From the NCBI GenBank assembly GCA_005805375.1, contig SYMT01000368.1:1-36418 (forward strand): a stretch of DNA of 36,418 nucleotides, written 5' to 3'. The translations under genes and the position numbers were made by a program. Below, piece by piece: positions 1 through 11,100 of the stretch. This DNA is from Actinomycetota bacterium. GTDB lineage: Bacteria > Armatimonadota > SYMT01. The notes under the pieces are model-generated. The model ran no database searches and was not told the DNA's origin. It saw nothing but the letters and a program-made list of their open reading frames with translations. How positions within the stretch are numbered: position 1 is the stretch's first letter; each line of letters starts with the position of its first letter.

Positions 1-2528
1 AGATTTGTAAACGCGGGGCTGTTGCTGAGGTAGAGCGCCTGGGAAATCCCCGGCAGGAACAGATCCGTGCCTGTGTCCAACCGTTTGCGGAGTTCATCCC
101 GTTCGCCGGCAAATGCTGCTTCGAACGCGGCGCGGGCAGCGGACAGCCCCGCGGGTGGACTACCGCCTGGCTCAATCCCACCTGCCGGGCGGGGCTCCCC
201 GCCCGGCGGATTCGGGCCGGACCGAGGGCGATCGGCGGCGTTCGACCCGTCGGCCGTCCGGCGTCGGGCGGCTTCGTCGCGCAGCTTCTGCACCGTCTGT
301 TCCCAGTAGCCGAGAGCGACGAGAGTACTGCCGGCAAGCTGCCAGAGGTTCTGCGGGCGGACCGCCGCGACGGCGTAGAGTTCGGGCGCCGGGGGGGCGC
401 CCTGCTCCCAGCGGCTGGTGAGCCCATAGACCCGGCTGGTGACGATGGTGCGCAGCAGATGCTTCAACCGGAACCCGTGGTCCGCAAAATCCACGCTCAG
501 GGCCTCCAGGAGTTCCGGGTGAGTGGCCGGGTTGCCGGAATGCATCTGATCTACCGGCTCCACGAGGCCGCGACCCATGAGCATGGCCCAGACCCGGTTC
601 ACCAGGGCGCGCCGAAAGTAGGCGTTGGGTCCGACCGCCATTTGCACGAACCGTTCCCGGCGGCTGTAACGCGGCCGGGGGACGCGCGTCTTCTCCTTCG
701 CGGTTTCCGGCTGGATCACATACAGTTCGGGAGGGTCCGGCGGCGGTGTTCCCGCCGCTCCCCCTGTTGCGCTCGCGGTCACGGCAGCGGGCGTGGGCGG
801 CTCCTCCGGCCGATCTCCGGTCAGAAATACCGGCCGTGCTACCCGCTGCGCTTGATCGGGCCCGAAGTACTCGACCTCGCCCAGTGCGCGTTCCGCCAGG
901 TAGAATTTGGTCGCTACCTGAATCCGGTAAGTGCGGCCGAAGAATGCGGAAATGCCCCAATACACATCCTGCTGCCACTGCGCTACTTCGGGATGGGCGT
1001 GACAGCGGGCACATTGCACATCCACGCCGAAGAAGATGCGGCTCACATCGCGGGTGACCGTGTCCAACCCGGTGTCGCCCTGGGCAAAGCGGCTGTCGAG
1101 GAAGCGCAGGGCGGCCGCTGCGAGCGGCGCGTTGGCGTTGGGGCTCGTCCGCGCCAGGAGAAGTTCCCGCGTGATCGAGTCCCATCCACGGTCCTCCTGC
1201 AGCCAGGTTTCGAGAAGGGATCCCCACTCGGGAGGGAGCGGGAACGCGGTGCGACCCATGAGCAGACCGTTGAGGTTGTCGCGCCAGTGACGCGCGTACT
1301 CCGGGCCGTCCAGCAGCGCATCCACCCGGTGCTCCCGCTTCTGCGGGTCACTCTCCGCCAGGAACCCTTCCAGTTCCGTCACGGTCGGGATGCGTCCGAC
1401 AAGGTCCAGCATCACCCGGCGCAGCCACTCGGCGTCCGGTGACGGGGCTGCGGGGGGCAGGTGCAGGCGTTTCAGACGCCCGAAGACTTCGCGATCTACG
1501 ATGTGCGACCGATGGTAGGCGGGGAAGGCGCCGCCGCGAGGACGCGGAGTGGCCCCGAACCGGGCGGTGGCTGTGCGCCCGCCGAAGCGGGCGAGTAACG
1601 TGGTTTCACCCAGGCCGGCTGCCCGCGCGACCGGCCCGTCCAGCACGACCGCATCCTCGTTGCGGGATTCGCAGACGGCGAGGTCGGTGACATCCTCCCG
1701 GGTGCCGTCCGAAAAGTGCGCCATCACCAGCAGCGGCTGACGCTGCTGCGGCAGAGTGAGCAGGCGTTCCCGGGGGAATACCTCAATGCGAGACACGGTC
1801 GCCCGACCGCTGCCCCGAGGCGCGCCGTCGGCGATCCAGGCTGCCAGCGTGCGGAATGCGTCGGATGTGGTTCCGAAACGCTGCCCCCCGGCATGCGGCA
1901 TGGCGAGCGTCGGCTTCAAGAGCAAGAGGCTGGCGCCGGGCTGCTGACGATTCACCCGGCGTCCGCCGTCGGCGCGCACGAGCGCAGTGTAGTCCCGTTC
2001 CGGGTCGTGCCCGAACGCCGAGAGGCGAAGCCCGCCGCGTCCGTGCTGGGCGCCGTGGCAAGTGGTGCCGCTGCACCCGGCGCGCGCCAGGATCGGAGAG
2101 ATCTGGATCGCGAAATCCCACGGATAGCGCGGACCCGCGTTCCGTACGCTCACCGGGACTTCGGTTCGCAGCGCCGCCTGGCCGGGGCGCTCCGGGAGCA
2201 CAACGGTGACGCGAGACTCGCCGTCACGGACGGAAGCCACTTCCTGCGCTGCCGTGATCCTTACAACACCGGGTCCATCCACTCGCAGCCGAACGAGGTG
2301 TGAGAGATCCAGGCGCACCCCATCCCGGCGGGTGCCGGTCACCAGGAGGCGCTGCTCAGCCAGGGGACGATCCAGCACCACGGGCGACGGTTCGACCGCC
2401 AGCGACACGACCGCCGATGGGCCCGGTATCGTTCGGGCAGCGGCGGGGACGGCGCATGGTCCCAGGCAGATGCCCGCGGCCCAGAAGAGTCGAAGCCCAT
2501 TCCGCCAGGGATGTGTGGCAAGTTGCAT
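1..2528 (-). CDS. DUF1549/DUF1553 secreted haem-type protein (3' end cut by window)
   Basis: The frame starts with ATG at 2528 (an in-frame TGA lies 13 codons upstream) and stays open for 842 codons to the window edge, so the C-terminus is missing. A signal peptide covers about residues 1-30. An N-terminal region carries GCSGTTCHG (C152, C157, H158), matching the CxxxxCHG box usual in this family. A DUF1549 domain (about 345-545) has the paired motif CARCHAHP (C506, C509, H510), followed by the typical tryptophan-rich SAFFGR stretch. DUF1553 begins near 615 (RERFVQMAVGPNAYFRRALVNRVW is split across its start) and includes the HPELLEAL motif. Such proteins are common in Planctomycetes and relatives, usually beside DUF1501 genes, and are thought to be exported cytochrome-like proteins. 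The biochemical role is unproven. No strong SD precedes the ATG. Confidence 0.9.
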   Translation of the reverse strand, partial: MQLATHPWRNGLRLFWAAGICLGPCAVPAAARTIPGPSAVVSLAVEPSPVVLDRPLAEQRLLVTGTRRDGVRLDLSHLVRLRVDGPGVVRITAAQEVASVRDGESRVTVVLPERPGQAALRTEVPVSVRNAGPRYPWDFAIQISPILARAGCSGTTCHGAQHGRGGLRLSAFGHDPERDYTALVRADGGRRVNRQQPGASLLLLKPTLAMPHAGGQRFGTTSDAFRTLAAWIADGAPRGSGRATVSRIEVFPRERLLTLPQQRQPLLVMAHFSDGTREDVTDLAVCESRNEDAVVLDGPVARAAGLGETTLLARFGGRTATARFGATPRPRGGAFPAYHRSHIVDREVFGRLKRLHLPPAAPSPDAEWLRRVMLDLVGRIPTVTELEGFLAESDPQKREHRVDALLDGPEYARHWRDNLNGLLMGRTAFPLPPEWGSLLETWLQEDRGWDSITRELLLARTSPNANAPLAAAALRFLDSRFAQGDTGLDTVTRDVSRIFFGVDVQCARCHAHPEVAQWQQDVYWGISAFFGRTYRIQVATKFYLAERALGEVEYFGPDQAQRVARPVFLTGDRPEEPPTPAAVTASATGGAAGTPPPDPPELYVIQPETAKEKTRVPRPRYSRRERFVQMAVGPNAYFRRALVNRVWAMLMGRGLVEPVDQMHSGNPATHPELLEALSVDFADHGFRLKHLLRTIVTSRVYGLTSRWEQGAPPAPELYAVAAVRPQNLWQLAGSTLVALGYWEQTVQKLRDEAARRRTADGSNAADRPRSGPNPPGGEPRPAGGIEPGGSPPAGLSAARAAFEAAFAGERDELRKRLDTGTDLFLPGISQALYLSNSPAFTN

Positions 2529-2707
2529 GATGAATTCGAGTGTTCGCAGCGCGCGTTCGCCGATTCATCCCGGCGTGTGGACGGCGGCGGAGGGTGGGGC
2601 GCACCCCGGGGAGTTGAGAGGTTCCGCAGACCCGCGAGTTACACCCAACGTGCAGGAAACCAGCGGCGTCCGGCCAGTCCCGGCTCGACCGCCCGGATGC
2701 CGGACTG
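2529..2707. other. Intergenic stretch between divergent genes
   Basis: This part of the 334-base gap between the leftward DUF1549/DUF1553 gene and rpsA shows no convincing coding frame, RNA gene or repeat. It must hold the leftward promoter, but I see no clear -35/-10 pair for it. Confidence 0.5.
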
Positions 2708-2716
2708 TGCTATACT
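2708..2716 (+). promoter_or_regulatory. Extended -10 promoter for rpsA
   Basis: TGC-TATACT matches an extended -10 element (TGnTATAAT with one mismatch in the hexamer) in otherwise very GC-rich DNA. No good -35 hexamer is found at 16-18 bases, which extended -10 promoters tolerate. Transcription would start near 2723 and give a 5' leader of about 140 bases before rpsA. Confidence 0.5.
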
Positions 2717-2768
2717 GCCTGCTGCGTTGCCCATAACTTTCGAATCCGGAACGGACCGGAATCACGTT

Positions 2769-2803
2769 CCACCGCCGCCTGAGACGGCGATATTGTGCGG
2801 TGG
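2769..2803 (+). promoter_or_regulatory. Stem-loop in the rpsA leader
   Basis: CCACCGC (2769-2775) pairs perfectly with GCGGTGG (2797-2803). Inside it CGCC (2776-2779) pairs with GGCG (2786-2789), giving a two-tier hairpin in the long leader upstream of the rpsA SD. In other bacteria S1 represses its own translation through structured leaders. A similar role here is inference only. Confidence 0.4.
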
Positions 2804-2862
2804 AGGTGTGGGACGCAATGCTGTCCGCAATCGGGCGGGCCATTTTGGGAGAGCACCATTTT

Positions 2863-4167
2863 ATGAGTGACGAGCAGACCGGCGGGCCGGGGACGATATT
2901 CGCATCGGCAGTCGGGGTTTCTCGGAACCAGGGGTCGCGCACCTCGCGCGGCGGCAAGTGGCGTCGGTCGGCTGGGCCGGTAGTTGTCCTGGAGCAGGGG
3001 GGAGACGTCCCGTCCGACGACGCCGGGGAGCGCGCCATTGATTACGGCGACTCACTGCGGACCCTGACCGAAGGGGAAGTGGTCAAGGGGATCGTCGTCC
3101 ACATTGACCGTGAAGGCGTCCTGGTGGACGTGGGCACGAAGTCAGAGGGGATCATCCCTCCCAGCGAGCTCTCCCGCGAGTCGAGCCGCCGCCCTTCTGC
3201 CAGTGTGCGGGTGGGTGACGAGGTGGACGTGTTCGTCATGAACACGGACGACGACGAGACCGGGCAAATTATTCTGTCCAAGAAGCGCGCCGACTTCGAG
3301 AAGGCCTGGGATCGGGTCATCGAAGCGCAGCAGCGCGGCGAGATCCTGAGTGCGATGGTTACCGAGCGGGTCAAAGGCGGCCTGGTGGTGGACCTGGGCA
3401 TTCGGGGCTTCGTGCCGGCCTCCCATGTTGGGACCGGCAAGGCCCGCAACCTGGAGAAGTACGTCGGCACGGAACTGCCGCTGAAGGTGATCGAAGTGGA
3501 TCGCGATCGGCGCAAGGTCGTGCTCTCACACCGGCTCGCTACGGAAGAAGAGCGCCAGGCATTGCGGCAGGAGACGCTGCAAACGCTGGCCGAAGGTCAG
3601 GTGCGCACGGGTGTGGTCCGGCGCATTACGGACTACGGTGCGTTTGTGGACATCGGAGGGGTGGACGGGCTGCTCCACATCAGCGAGATGTCCTGGACGC
3701 GGATCAAGCATCCGAGCGACGTCCTGAAGGTCGGCGACGAGATTCAGGTGATGGTTCTCAAGACCAACCTGGAGCAGGAGCGCATCTCGCTCGGCTTGCG
3801 GCAGATTCTCCCTGATCCGTGGACCGAAGTGCAGAGCCGGTACGCGCCGGGCGACTTCATCTCGGGCACCATCACCCGGATCGTGCCTTTCGGCGTCTTC
3901 GTCCAACTGGACGGGGGTGTCGAAGGAATCATCCCGAACCAGGAACTCGCCACCCGCCGGGTGGCCAAGGCCGAGGATGTCGTGCAGGTCGGCGAGCAGG
4001 TCGAAGTCAAGGTGATCGAGATCCGACCCGACGAGCGACGCATGACCCTGTCTCTCCGCCAGGCACTGGAGGAGAAGGGGGACTTCGGCGCCTATGGAGG
4101 CGATCCGGAACGGGTGACCATCGGGGATGTGTACGGTGGCCTCCTGGACGAAGACGACGAAGAGTAA
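2863..4167 (+). CDS. rpsA: 30S ribosomal protein S1 (four S1 domains)
   Basis: 434 residues. It binds mRNA on the small ribosomal subunit and helps initiation. Four S1 OB-fold domains are visible at about residues 67-140, 155-228, 240-313 and 326-400. The third has the classic [22 protein letters not shown] core and the fourth [18 protein letters not shown]. coli S1 has six domains; four is usual in several other phyla. The start is the ATG at 2863, which has GGGAGAG nine bases upstream; the frame is open further up but that stretch lies in the leader and is not S1-like. The N-terminal 65 residues are low-complexity and the C-terminus is acidic (DEDDEE). A terminator hairpin follows, so the gene is probably monocistronic. 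Confidence 0.95.
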   Translation: MSDEQTGGPGTIFASAVGVSRNQGSRTSRGGKWRRSAGPVVVLEQGGDVPSDDAGERAIDYGDSLRTLTEGEVVKGIVVHIDREGVLVDVGTKSEGIIPPSELSRESSRRPSASVRVGDEVDVFVMNTDDDETGQIILSKKRADFEKAWDRVIEAQQRGEILSAMVTERVKGGLVVDLGIRGFVPASHVGTGKARNLEKYVGTELPLKVIEVDRDRRKVVLSHRLATEEERQALRQETLQTLAEGQVRTGVVRRITDYGAFVDIGGVDGLLHISEMSWTRIKHPSDVLKVGDEIQVMVLKTNLEQERISLGLRQILPDPWTEVQSRYAPGDFISGTITRIVPFGVFVQLDGGVEGIIPNQELATRRVAKAEDVVQVGEQVEVKVIEIRPDERRMTLSLRQALEEKGDFGAYGGDPERVTIGDVYGGLLDEDDEE

Positions 4168-4199
4168 CGCCTGACCGGACCCGAACCGGTGGCGTATTG

Positions 4200-4230
4200 A
4201 AGGACGGCGGGCCCAACCCGTCGTCCTTTC
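4200..4230 (+). terminator. Rho-independent terminator after rpsA
   Basis: A 12-base stem (4200-4211 with 4217-4228, one G-U pair), a five-base loop CCCAA, and TTTCTC after it. It starts 32 bases past the rpsA stop. The U-tract is short, so termination may be partial. Confidence 0.75.
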
Positions 4231-4279
4231 TCACGCGTCGGGGGTCCGTCGGACCGGAACGAGGGATACGGGTGGCACA

Positions 4280-5014
4280 ATGGCTGAAACTCGAGCACTG
4301 CGCTGGCCACCACTGGTCGTGGTGGGAGTGACCGGCGGAATCGCATCGGGCAAGAGCACGGTGTGCCGGATGCTCGCTGAGTGCGGTGCGCGCGTGTTGA
4401 ATGCCGATGACGTGGGCCGGGAGGTGGTCGCGCCCGGCGAGCCTGCGCTCGCGGAACTCATTGCCGCTTTCGGTCGCGATTACCTGGCGCCTGACGGCAC
4501 CCTGCGCCGGCGGGAACTCGGCACCCGAGTGTTCCGCTCCCCCCGAGACCTGGCCACGCTGAATCGCATCACCCATCCACGGATCGGCCAATGCCTCGCG
4601 GCGCGTCTTCGCGACTGGCAAACAGAGCCTCTGTGCCCCCCGATCATCGCGCTCGAAGCTGCCGTGTTGATCGAAGCGGGGTGGACCACACTGGTGGATC
4701 GAGTGCTGGTGGTCACCGCGCAACATTCCACTCAGATCGCGCGTCTAATGGGCGGACTAGGGCTTTCGCAGGCCGACGCCGCCGCCAGAGTGCATGCACA
4801 GCTTTCACCCCGGCTCCGACTCCGGCACGCCGACTATCCGTTGGTCGGCGACCTCCCCCTGCCCGAGGTCCAACAGCAAGTTGAGCGAATCTGGCGAGAC
4901 CTGTCCCACGCGGCCGGGCGCCCGTCACCTTCCCTCCTACTCGACGATCTGGAGGCAAATCCTGCCACAGAGAAAAAATCGAGGAGGAGGAAAGCTCGCT
5001 TGCTCTCAAGCTAA
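4280..5014 (+). CDS. coaE: Dephospho-CoA kinase
   Basis: 244 residues. It catalyses the last step of coenzyme A synthesis, the ATP-dependent phosphorylation of the 3'-hydroxyl of dephospho-CoA, in the cytoplasm. The P-loop is GGIASGKST (residues 19-27). NADDVGREVV follows in place of the usual DAD..R box, then RITHPRIGQ and LEAAVLIEAGW, which match the family's HP and LE..LLFE motifs. GAGGGAT lies about 12 bases before the ATG. The C-terminal 30 residues (lysine/arginine-rich, EKKSRRRKARLLSS) extend beyond the usual end of about 200-210 residues. A purine-rich GAGGAGGAGG run inside this tail looks like an SD but has no gene after it. Confidence 0.95.
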   Translation: MAETRALRWPPLVVVGVTGGIASGKSTVCRMLAECGARVLNADDVGREVVAPGEPALAELIAAFGRDYLAPDGTLRRRELGTRVFRSPRDLATLNRITHPRIGQCLAARLRDWQTEPLCPPIIALEAAVLIEAGWTTLVDRVLVVTAQHSTQIARLMGGLGLSQADAAARVHAQLSPRLRLRHADYPLVGDLPLPEVQQQVERIWRDLSHAAGRPSPSLLLDDLEANPATEKKSRRRKARLLSS

Positions 5015-5125
5015 AAAGAGTGTGCGGCAGGCTGCCGTTACACATCAATCCGTGGAACCCATCGCGCCGTGCGTACCACCTCATCTAGCTCGACGTCTGC
5101 CACCCCGACACAAGGAGGTTTTGCC

Positions 5126-8100
5126 TTGCTGCCCCGACCTTCGGTCCGTCTGGGTCGAGCGTTTTCCTGGCTTGGCCTCGTCCTGCTGCTGGTTGGACTG
5201 GCCTGCTGCGGATCGGCCGCCGAAACGCTGCGGTCCTTCCGACCTGCCGCTCCGCCGCCGCCGGTCGCTCGCTACCCGCGGCCGCTCAGCACCTACAAGC
5301 TGGGCGACCTGCCCCTCCAGCGACTGACGCCGGAGCAGGCCGACCAGTGGATGGCGCAAACGCAGCGCGCGATCGCCACGGGCGCCCGCCCGCCGGCGCC
5401 GCCTCCTACCACCCCACAGTTCTTCGACCTGACCACCAACCCTCGTCCCCCGCAGGTAGGGACCTCGTCCCTCTGCCGCGAGCTTCACCCGGCCTGGAGT
5501 TGGGATCAGCAGTCCATCTACTTCACGTCGAACAATGTGAACCCGGTGGCGACCTACGGCACCACCGCGCCGCTGGCGAATTCTCCGTTCCACATCTACC
5601 GGATCACGAGCGACGGTTCGTTTAACCAGCAGATCACCGGAACCCAGTTTCAGGATGAACTGGCGAACGATCAGTTCTTCCCCGCTCTCAACCGCGCACA
5701 GTCCAAGATCGCGTACGTGCATCGGACGCGGGTTTCAGAGGCGTTTCAGCTTTACGTGCTGGATCTGTTCTCCAACCAGCGGGTGCAGCTCACCGGCGTA
5801 GATGTGCTCAACAACGCGCTGAACGCGGACATCGTGAGCGTGGAGCATCCGAGCTGGTCTCCGGGCGACAACCTCATCACGTTCGCAGCCCGCCGCAAGA
5901 GCATCACGGGTGACGTTCGCAATATCTACACCATTGATGTGGTGTCTCGCCAGGTGCGGCGCCTGACCAGCGGCTCCGTGGCCAACGGGGTTGAGTGCAT
6001 TGACCCCGTCTACCACCCCACGCTCAACAACCGGCAGATCACCTTCGCCGCCAATTCCACCGGGCTGAACGGCGCCAGCGGCGACCTGAACTACACCGCG
6101 ACTACGCTGGCGGATCTCCGGAAAGACGGCAGCGCCGATGACATGGACCACAACCTGTTCCATGTCAACGAGAACGGTCCCTCGGCCGGCAATCCCGTCG
6201 TCCAGTACACCACCGGCCCCGAGGACGACATCGAGCCCGCCTACCAGCAGGCCGTGTATCCTCCCGGCCAGGGCACGGGTGCATTCAACAACTACCTGGC
6301 CTGGGCTTCTCTCGGCCGCATCCCGGACGTCGGCGTCCCGGCCCGCAACAGCTTCGACATTTACTTCGCCAACAGCACGACACCCGCGGACTCGCCGGGC
6401 AACCCGGTGGTGCGTCTCTTTACACCCGACGCGACCGCGGCATCCATCGCCCTCCATCAGACGGACGAGCGCTATCCTACGTGGTCGTCGGCGTTGCCCC
6501 CCCGGAACGCGATCAACCGGATCGCCTTCACCAGCAACCGTCAGAACAACGTCAACGACCAGGCGAACCCCACGATCTCGGTAACAGACTCCGAGTTGTG
6601 GGCCGCGGAAGTGACGGACATCACGCCTCCGAGCCTCTTCACGATGGAAGACGGAGGGCGCACGCTTACCGACGTCGGTGGGGTCTTCCAGGGTCAGGAC
6701 TTGAGCTTCCTGCAGGGAGAGGTCCTGCACATCTCGAACGCCCGCTTGCCGAACCGGGGCAGCCGGGTGGGCGCCCCGGGAGAGGCATTCTTTTTCTACG
6801 CAACCGTCCGGGACCTCCAGTACGGGATCAACAGTGTTTGGGCGCAGATCAAGGACCCGGACGGACCCGCCACCGATTCTCAGGGGCAGAATCACAAACT
6901 CTATGGAAATGGGACGTTTACGGTCCGCCGGCAGAGCGACGGGACGCAGGGCACCACTCACCGGATGCAGATTCCGTACGAGATGGACGCTCAGGGGATC
7001 AACGTCTCTGACTACACATACTTTAACGGTTCCACCCGCTCCGATGTCGTCGCGCCGGTAAACACGCAGGTTGCCTCCCGGAACCCGGGTGTGGACGATT
7101 CTGTGGCATGGTCCGGTAACCAGAATGGATTTGACGGCACTCCGAACGCTCCGCGAACGACCCAATGGCTCCAGATGAAGGACGATGGGGTAGCTCCCGA
7201 TGATCGTGCGAACGATGGAGTGTTCTCCGCACAGTGGGTGACGCCGCCGGCCGGCAGCGACTTCTACGTGGATTTGATCGCGTACGACAACGCCTTCAAT
7301 CCGCAGGCCCCTGCCCAGCAGCAGAACTGGATCCTCTATGACAACATCTGGGGATTCAGCACCGAAGCGTTCAGCGGGAATGATCCTGTGCTGGTCGTGG
7401 ACGACCACGGCAACGGACAGAAGTGGCCCAGAGGGCTGAAGGGAGCCTTCCGCACGTTCTCCACCTATCGCCTGGGGACCGAAGGCGAAGTAACCAGCCG
7501 CCCAACCGACTCCTGGCCACGCGAGATCTTCCAGGGGGCGCCGCGGAACATTCCCGACGCAACAGCTTCAATCTTTGCGCCGGGACACCCTGCGCTCGGG
7601 AACGAACTGTACGACTTCCTCAACGGGGACCTGCACCAGGCGAACCCGCAGGCGACCGGACGCTACGATTTTATCAACTGGGCTACCGGAAGCCTGCAGG
7701 CCTACCGTTACGATTTGTGGCGCATCCTTGCTCGAGGGCCCGTCGCCGAGTCGGTAATCAATGATTACGTTCCCAACAGGGATGCTCAGCCGACAGATAT
7801 CACGGGTGCGACCACCATCCAGCGCGCCATTCCGCGACGTGCAGTGGTCTGGAACGCCCCTTACATGGGCGATATCTTCATCGGTTCCGGTAGTATCCTC
7901 GATCAGGCGACGCAGACGCTCCTCACGTCGTTCCGTGACCGCGCAGGCCGACTGCTGGTGTCCGGGGGTGATGTCCTGTGGGCCCTAACGATCAACGGAT
8001 CGGTCCAGCAGAACTTCGTCCGGAACGTCCTCGGCGCAGATTTCACCGGCGACATCAACCCGACGAATGCGCTCGTCTATGCCCGTGGGGGAGGGCCGAT

Positions 8101-11100
8101 TGCTGCGGCCATCTTCAACGATGCCGCCTTCGGGAACTTTACCAATCCGCTGGGTGGCGATACCGCGGGCCCGTTCTTCCCGCAGGAGTATGACCTCAAC
8201 CCCATCGGCCTCGCATCCATCTATCCGAATGCGTGGGACGGGGTGAACAACCAGGGAGGGATGCCTCCCGGCGCACCCAATGTGGAACGCAGCGCGGCGC
8301 CCGACGCAGTACCGTTCCAGCAGCAGGATGGATGCACGGCTCGCGCTGGATTCGAGCAGATCCTCGACACCAAGATGGTGGGTCGAGCCGACAACGCGAC
8401 CCAGTCCAAGACCCTGTTCCTGTCGGCGAGTCTCGCGAGCTTCGGTCGGCGGGTCTTCAACGATAACGATGACCCGACGATGGCGATGCCGCTCTCCCTC
8501 GGCTTCCTGTCTTGTCAGAACTACAAGTCGAAGTTCTCGCACGCGATGTTCTGCTGGTTGTTCAGCGCCAACGTCACGGGACAGGTCCGAAGCCTCGCCG
8601 GGGGCGTTCCTGTCGCTGGCGCCTTCGTGGAGATGCTGCAGGGTGGGGTGGTAGGAACTGCCTTCACTCGCCCGGACGGCACGTACCAGATTCGCGGCCT
8701 CCCGGTGGGTAGTTGGTCCATCCGGGTCACCAACCCGGGGTTCCTCGCGTTCAACAAGGACAGTGCTGCCGGGGCGCACGGGCTCGGCCAGGATTCGCTG
8801 GACGTGCTCCTGACCCCTGGGGCGCCGGCTTCCATCTCGGGCAAGGTAACGGATGCTTTCGCTCAGCCGGTTCCCAATGCCCGGGTGAAAGCGGCTCTCC
8901 GTGCATCGCCGCTGTTCACAGGGACCACGACGTTCATCACCAGCACCCTGGCGAACGGCACGTACCTGCTGCAGAACCTGCCGGTCGGCACCTACGATGT
9001 GTCGGTGGACATGCCGTTCCCCGATCGCTTCGATAACCCGACGCCCGCCAGTCAGCAGGCGACCCTCAACCCGGCGCAGAACACGCCGAATGTTGACTTC
9101 CAGATGAGGGGCAATCCCGGACCCCTGACCGTGCGCGTCTTCGAGCAACTCGCGAACGGGACCCAGGGGCCGCCGGTGGACGGAGCGGAAGTCACCCTAT
9201 TGGACGCACAGGATCGGGTGATCTCCGGCTTTACCGCGGTTACCGGCGCCCGGGGCGTACCCGGACAGGTGATCTTCTCCGCTTCGGCCCCGAATGCCGA
9301 TGTGGCCCAGAACGTGCCTGCCGGTCCGACGAAGGTCACCGCCTTCAAGATCGGCCTGCAGGAAGGCTCGATCATCGTCAACATCCCCCAGCAGAACCAG
9401 TTGGATATCCTGCTGGCGGCCTCTACGCCCAGACCTCTCTTTGGGACGGTGCGGCGAAAGATTGACGGCCTCGAGTTGCAGGCCGCGGACCTCAGCATCC
9501 CGGTGGCGCTGGATCTTTTGCGCCAGAGCAGCAAGCTGCCGGTCGGACGGAACGCGACGGTCTTCGCTCCCCCGTTGGACGCGCCGCTGCGGCACAACTA
9601 CCGGTTTGACGCGCAGCAGGGGCTGTTCACCGTAGCTCTTCGGAACCATCCTCGCTGGTTCGACGCGTCCGCGGATGTTGCGGTCGCCGTCAGTGGAAAC
9701 ACCACGGCGCCCGACATTATCCTGGACGGCCGGGACGGACGCCTGTCCGGCCTCGTTCGTGAGGACAACGGGGGGGTGCCCGGAGTACCCATCCCGGGTG
9801 TCACTGTGCAGATTGTACCGGAACTCGGCCAGCAGGCGGGGCAGATTGTCGCCACCGCGGTGACTGGAGCGGACGGGCGATTCCGGACCGCCGCGAACGT
9901 GCTCACCAACCGCTACCGCCTGACGATCCGGAAGTTCGGACACTCGACTCGCACGCTCAACGGCGTGTTTGTGGCCGGGGACACCGACATCGGGACGGTT
10001 CTCCTGGTCCGCGCCGACCGGGGCCAGATCTTCGGTCTGGCGCGGCGCTCCACTGACGGTGTCGGGCGAGACAACGTGCTCATCACGTTTACCCCTGACA
10101 ACGCGCTCCCCAACGAGCGGGTCCCCGTCACGACCGGCGCCGCTACCACCACCGGCAGTCCGGACGGAGCCGAGTTCAACTACACTCTCGGAGGCACGGT
10201 CATCACGGCCGAGAACCTTCCGATCGGGAACTACACGGTGAGTGTCACCGGAGACCCCCGGTTCCAGGACTTCGCCGGACGGGTTACCGTAGACGCCGGA
10301 GTGGCGAAGCGCTTCGATCTGGACCTGGTTCCGAATCCCGGCCTGGTCACAGGGATTGTCCGCGAGCGGAACCCGGATGGAAGCGTGGGTCTGCCCGTGG
10401 ACGGCGCCACCGTTCAGGCACTGCGCGGAGCTACCGTCGTTTCGTCCACGACGACAGCGGGCGGGGGCCGGTATACGTTCCCGTCGGTGCTCGCAGGTGG
10501 TTCGTACACGGTGCAGGCGGCAGCCTTCGGGTTCCTGCCCGGCGCCGTACAGATCGTGGTCGAGGGCAACACCACGGCTCCCGACATCCTCATCTCGCGG
10601 GTCGCGCCCAGTACCGTCATCGGGACGGTGCGCAGCAGCGTGGATGGCGCCTTCATTGGAGATGCCACGATCAGCATCCTCACGCCGTCGGGCGGTCCGA
10701 CCACCGTGGTGCCGATACGCAGCACGGCCGGGGCCATACCAGGAACGTCGCCGGCGGCGAACTTCACCATTCAGGTCCCGCCGGGAACCTTCCTGATCCG
10801 TGCCCAAAAAACGGGCTGGAAGGGTCCGGATGGTCGCCCCTTCGTCCAGCTTCCGCTGGCGGTTTCCCCGGGCGTGCCGGTGAACAACATCAACCTGGTG
10901 CTCGTGCCCGATCATGTGTTCGGGCAGGGGCTCCTGCTGATCTCACTGCCGGATGACTTTTCCGGCCAGGACGCCGCTGATGTTCTGGACCAGCCGCGGG
11001 GGACGTTCCGGGCCGCCACGTTCGTGACACCCGAGAACCGATACGCGATCTATCCCGAGGCGCCTGCCAATGAGTTCCGATCGGGTCGCGGCGCATTTGT

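Noticed and set aside
172-1227. Minus-strand frame of 351 codons in the DUF1549/DUF1553 region
   Set aside because: It is a shifted reading of the true frame, which carries CARCHAHP and both domains and runs open to the window edge.
5025-5037. Hairpin after coaE as a terminator
   Set aside because: Only a four-base stem (CGGC/GCCG) without a T-run; too weak to call.
5735-7408. Minus-strand frame of 557 codons
   Set aside because: Opposite the beta-propeller region, which has clear PD40 motifs.
9197-10915. Minus-strand frame of 572 codons inside the giant protein gene
   Set aside because: The plus strand holds repeated regulatory-like modules there; the antisense frame has no SD or domain.
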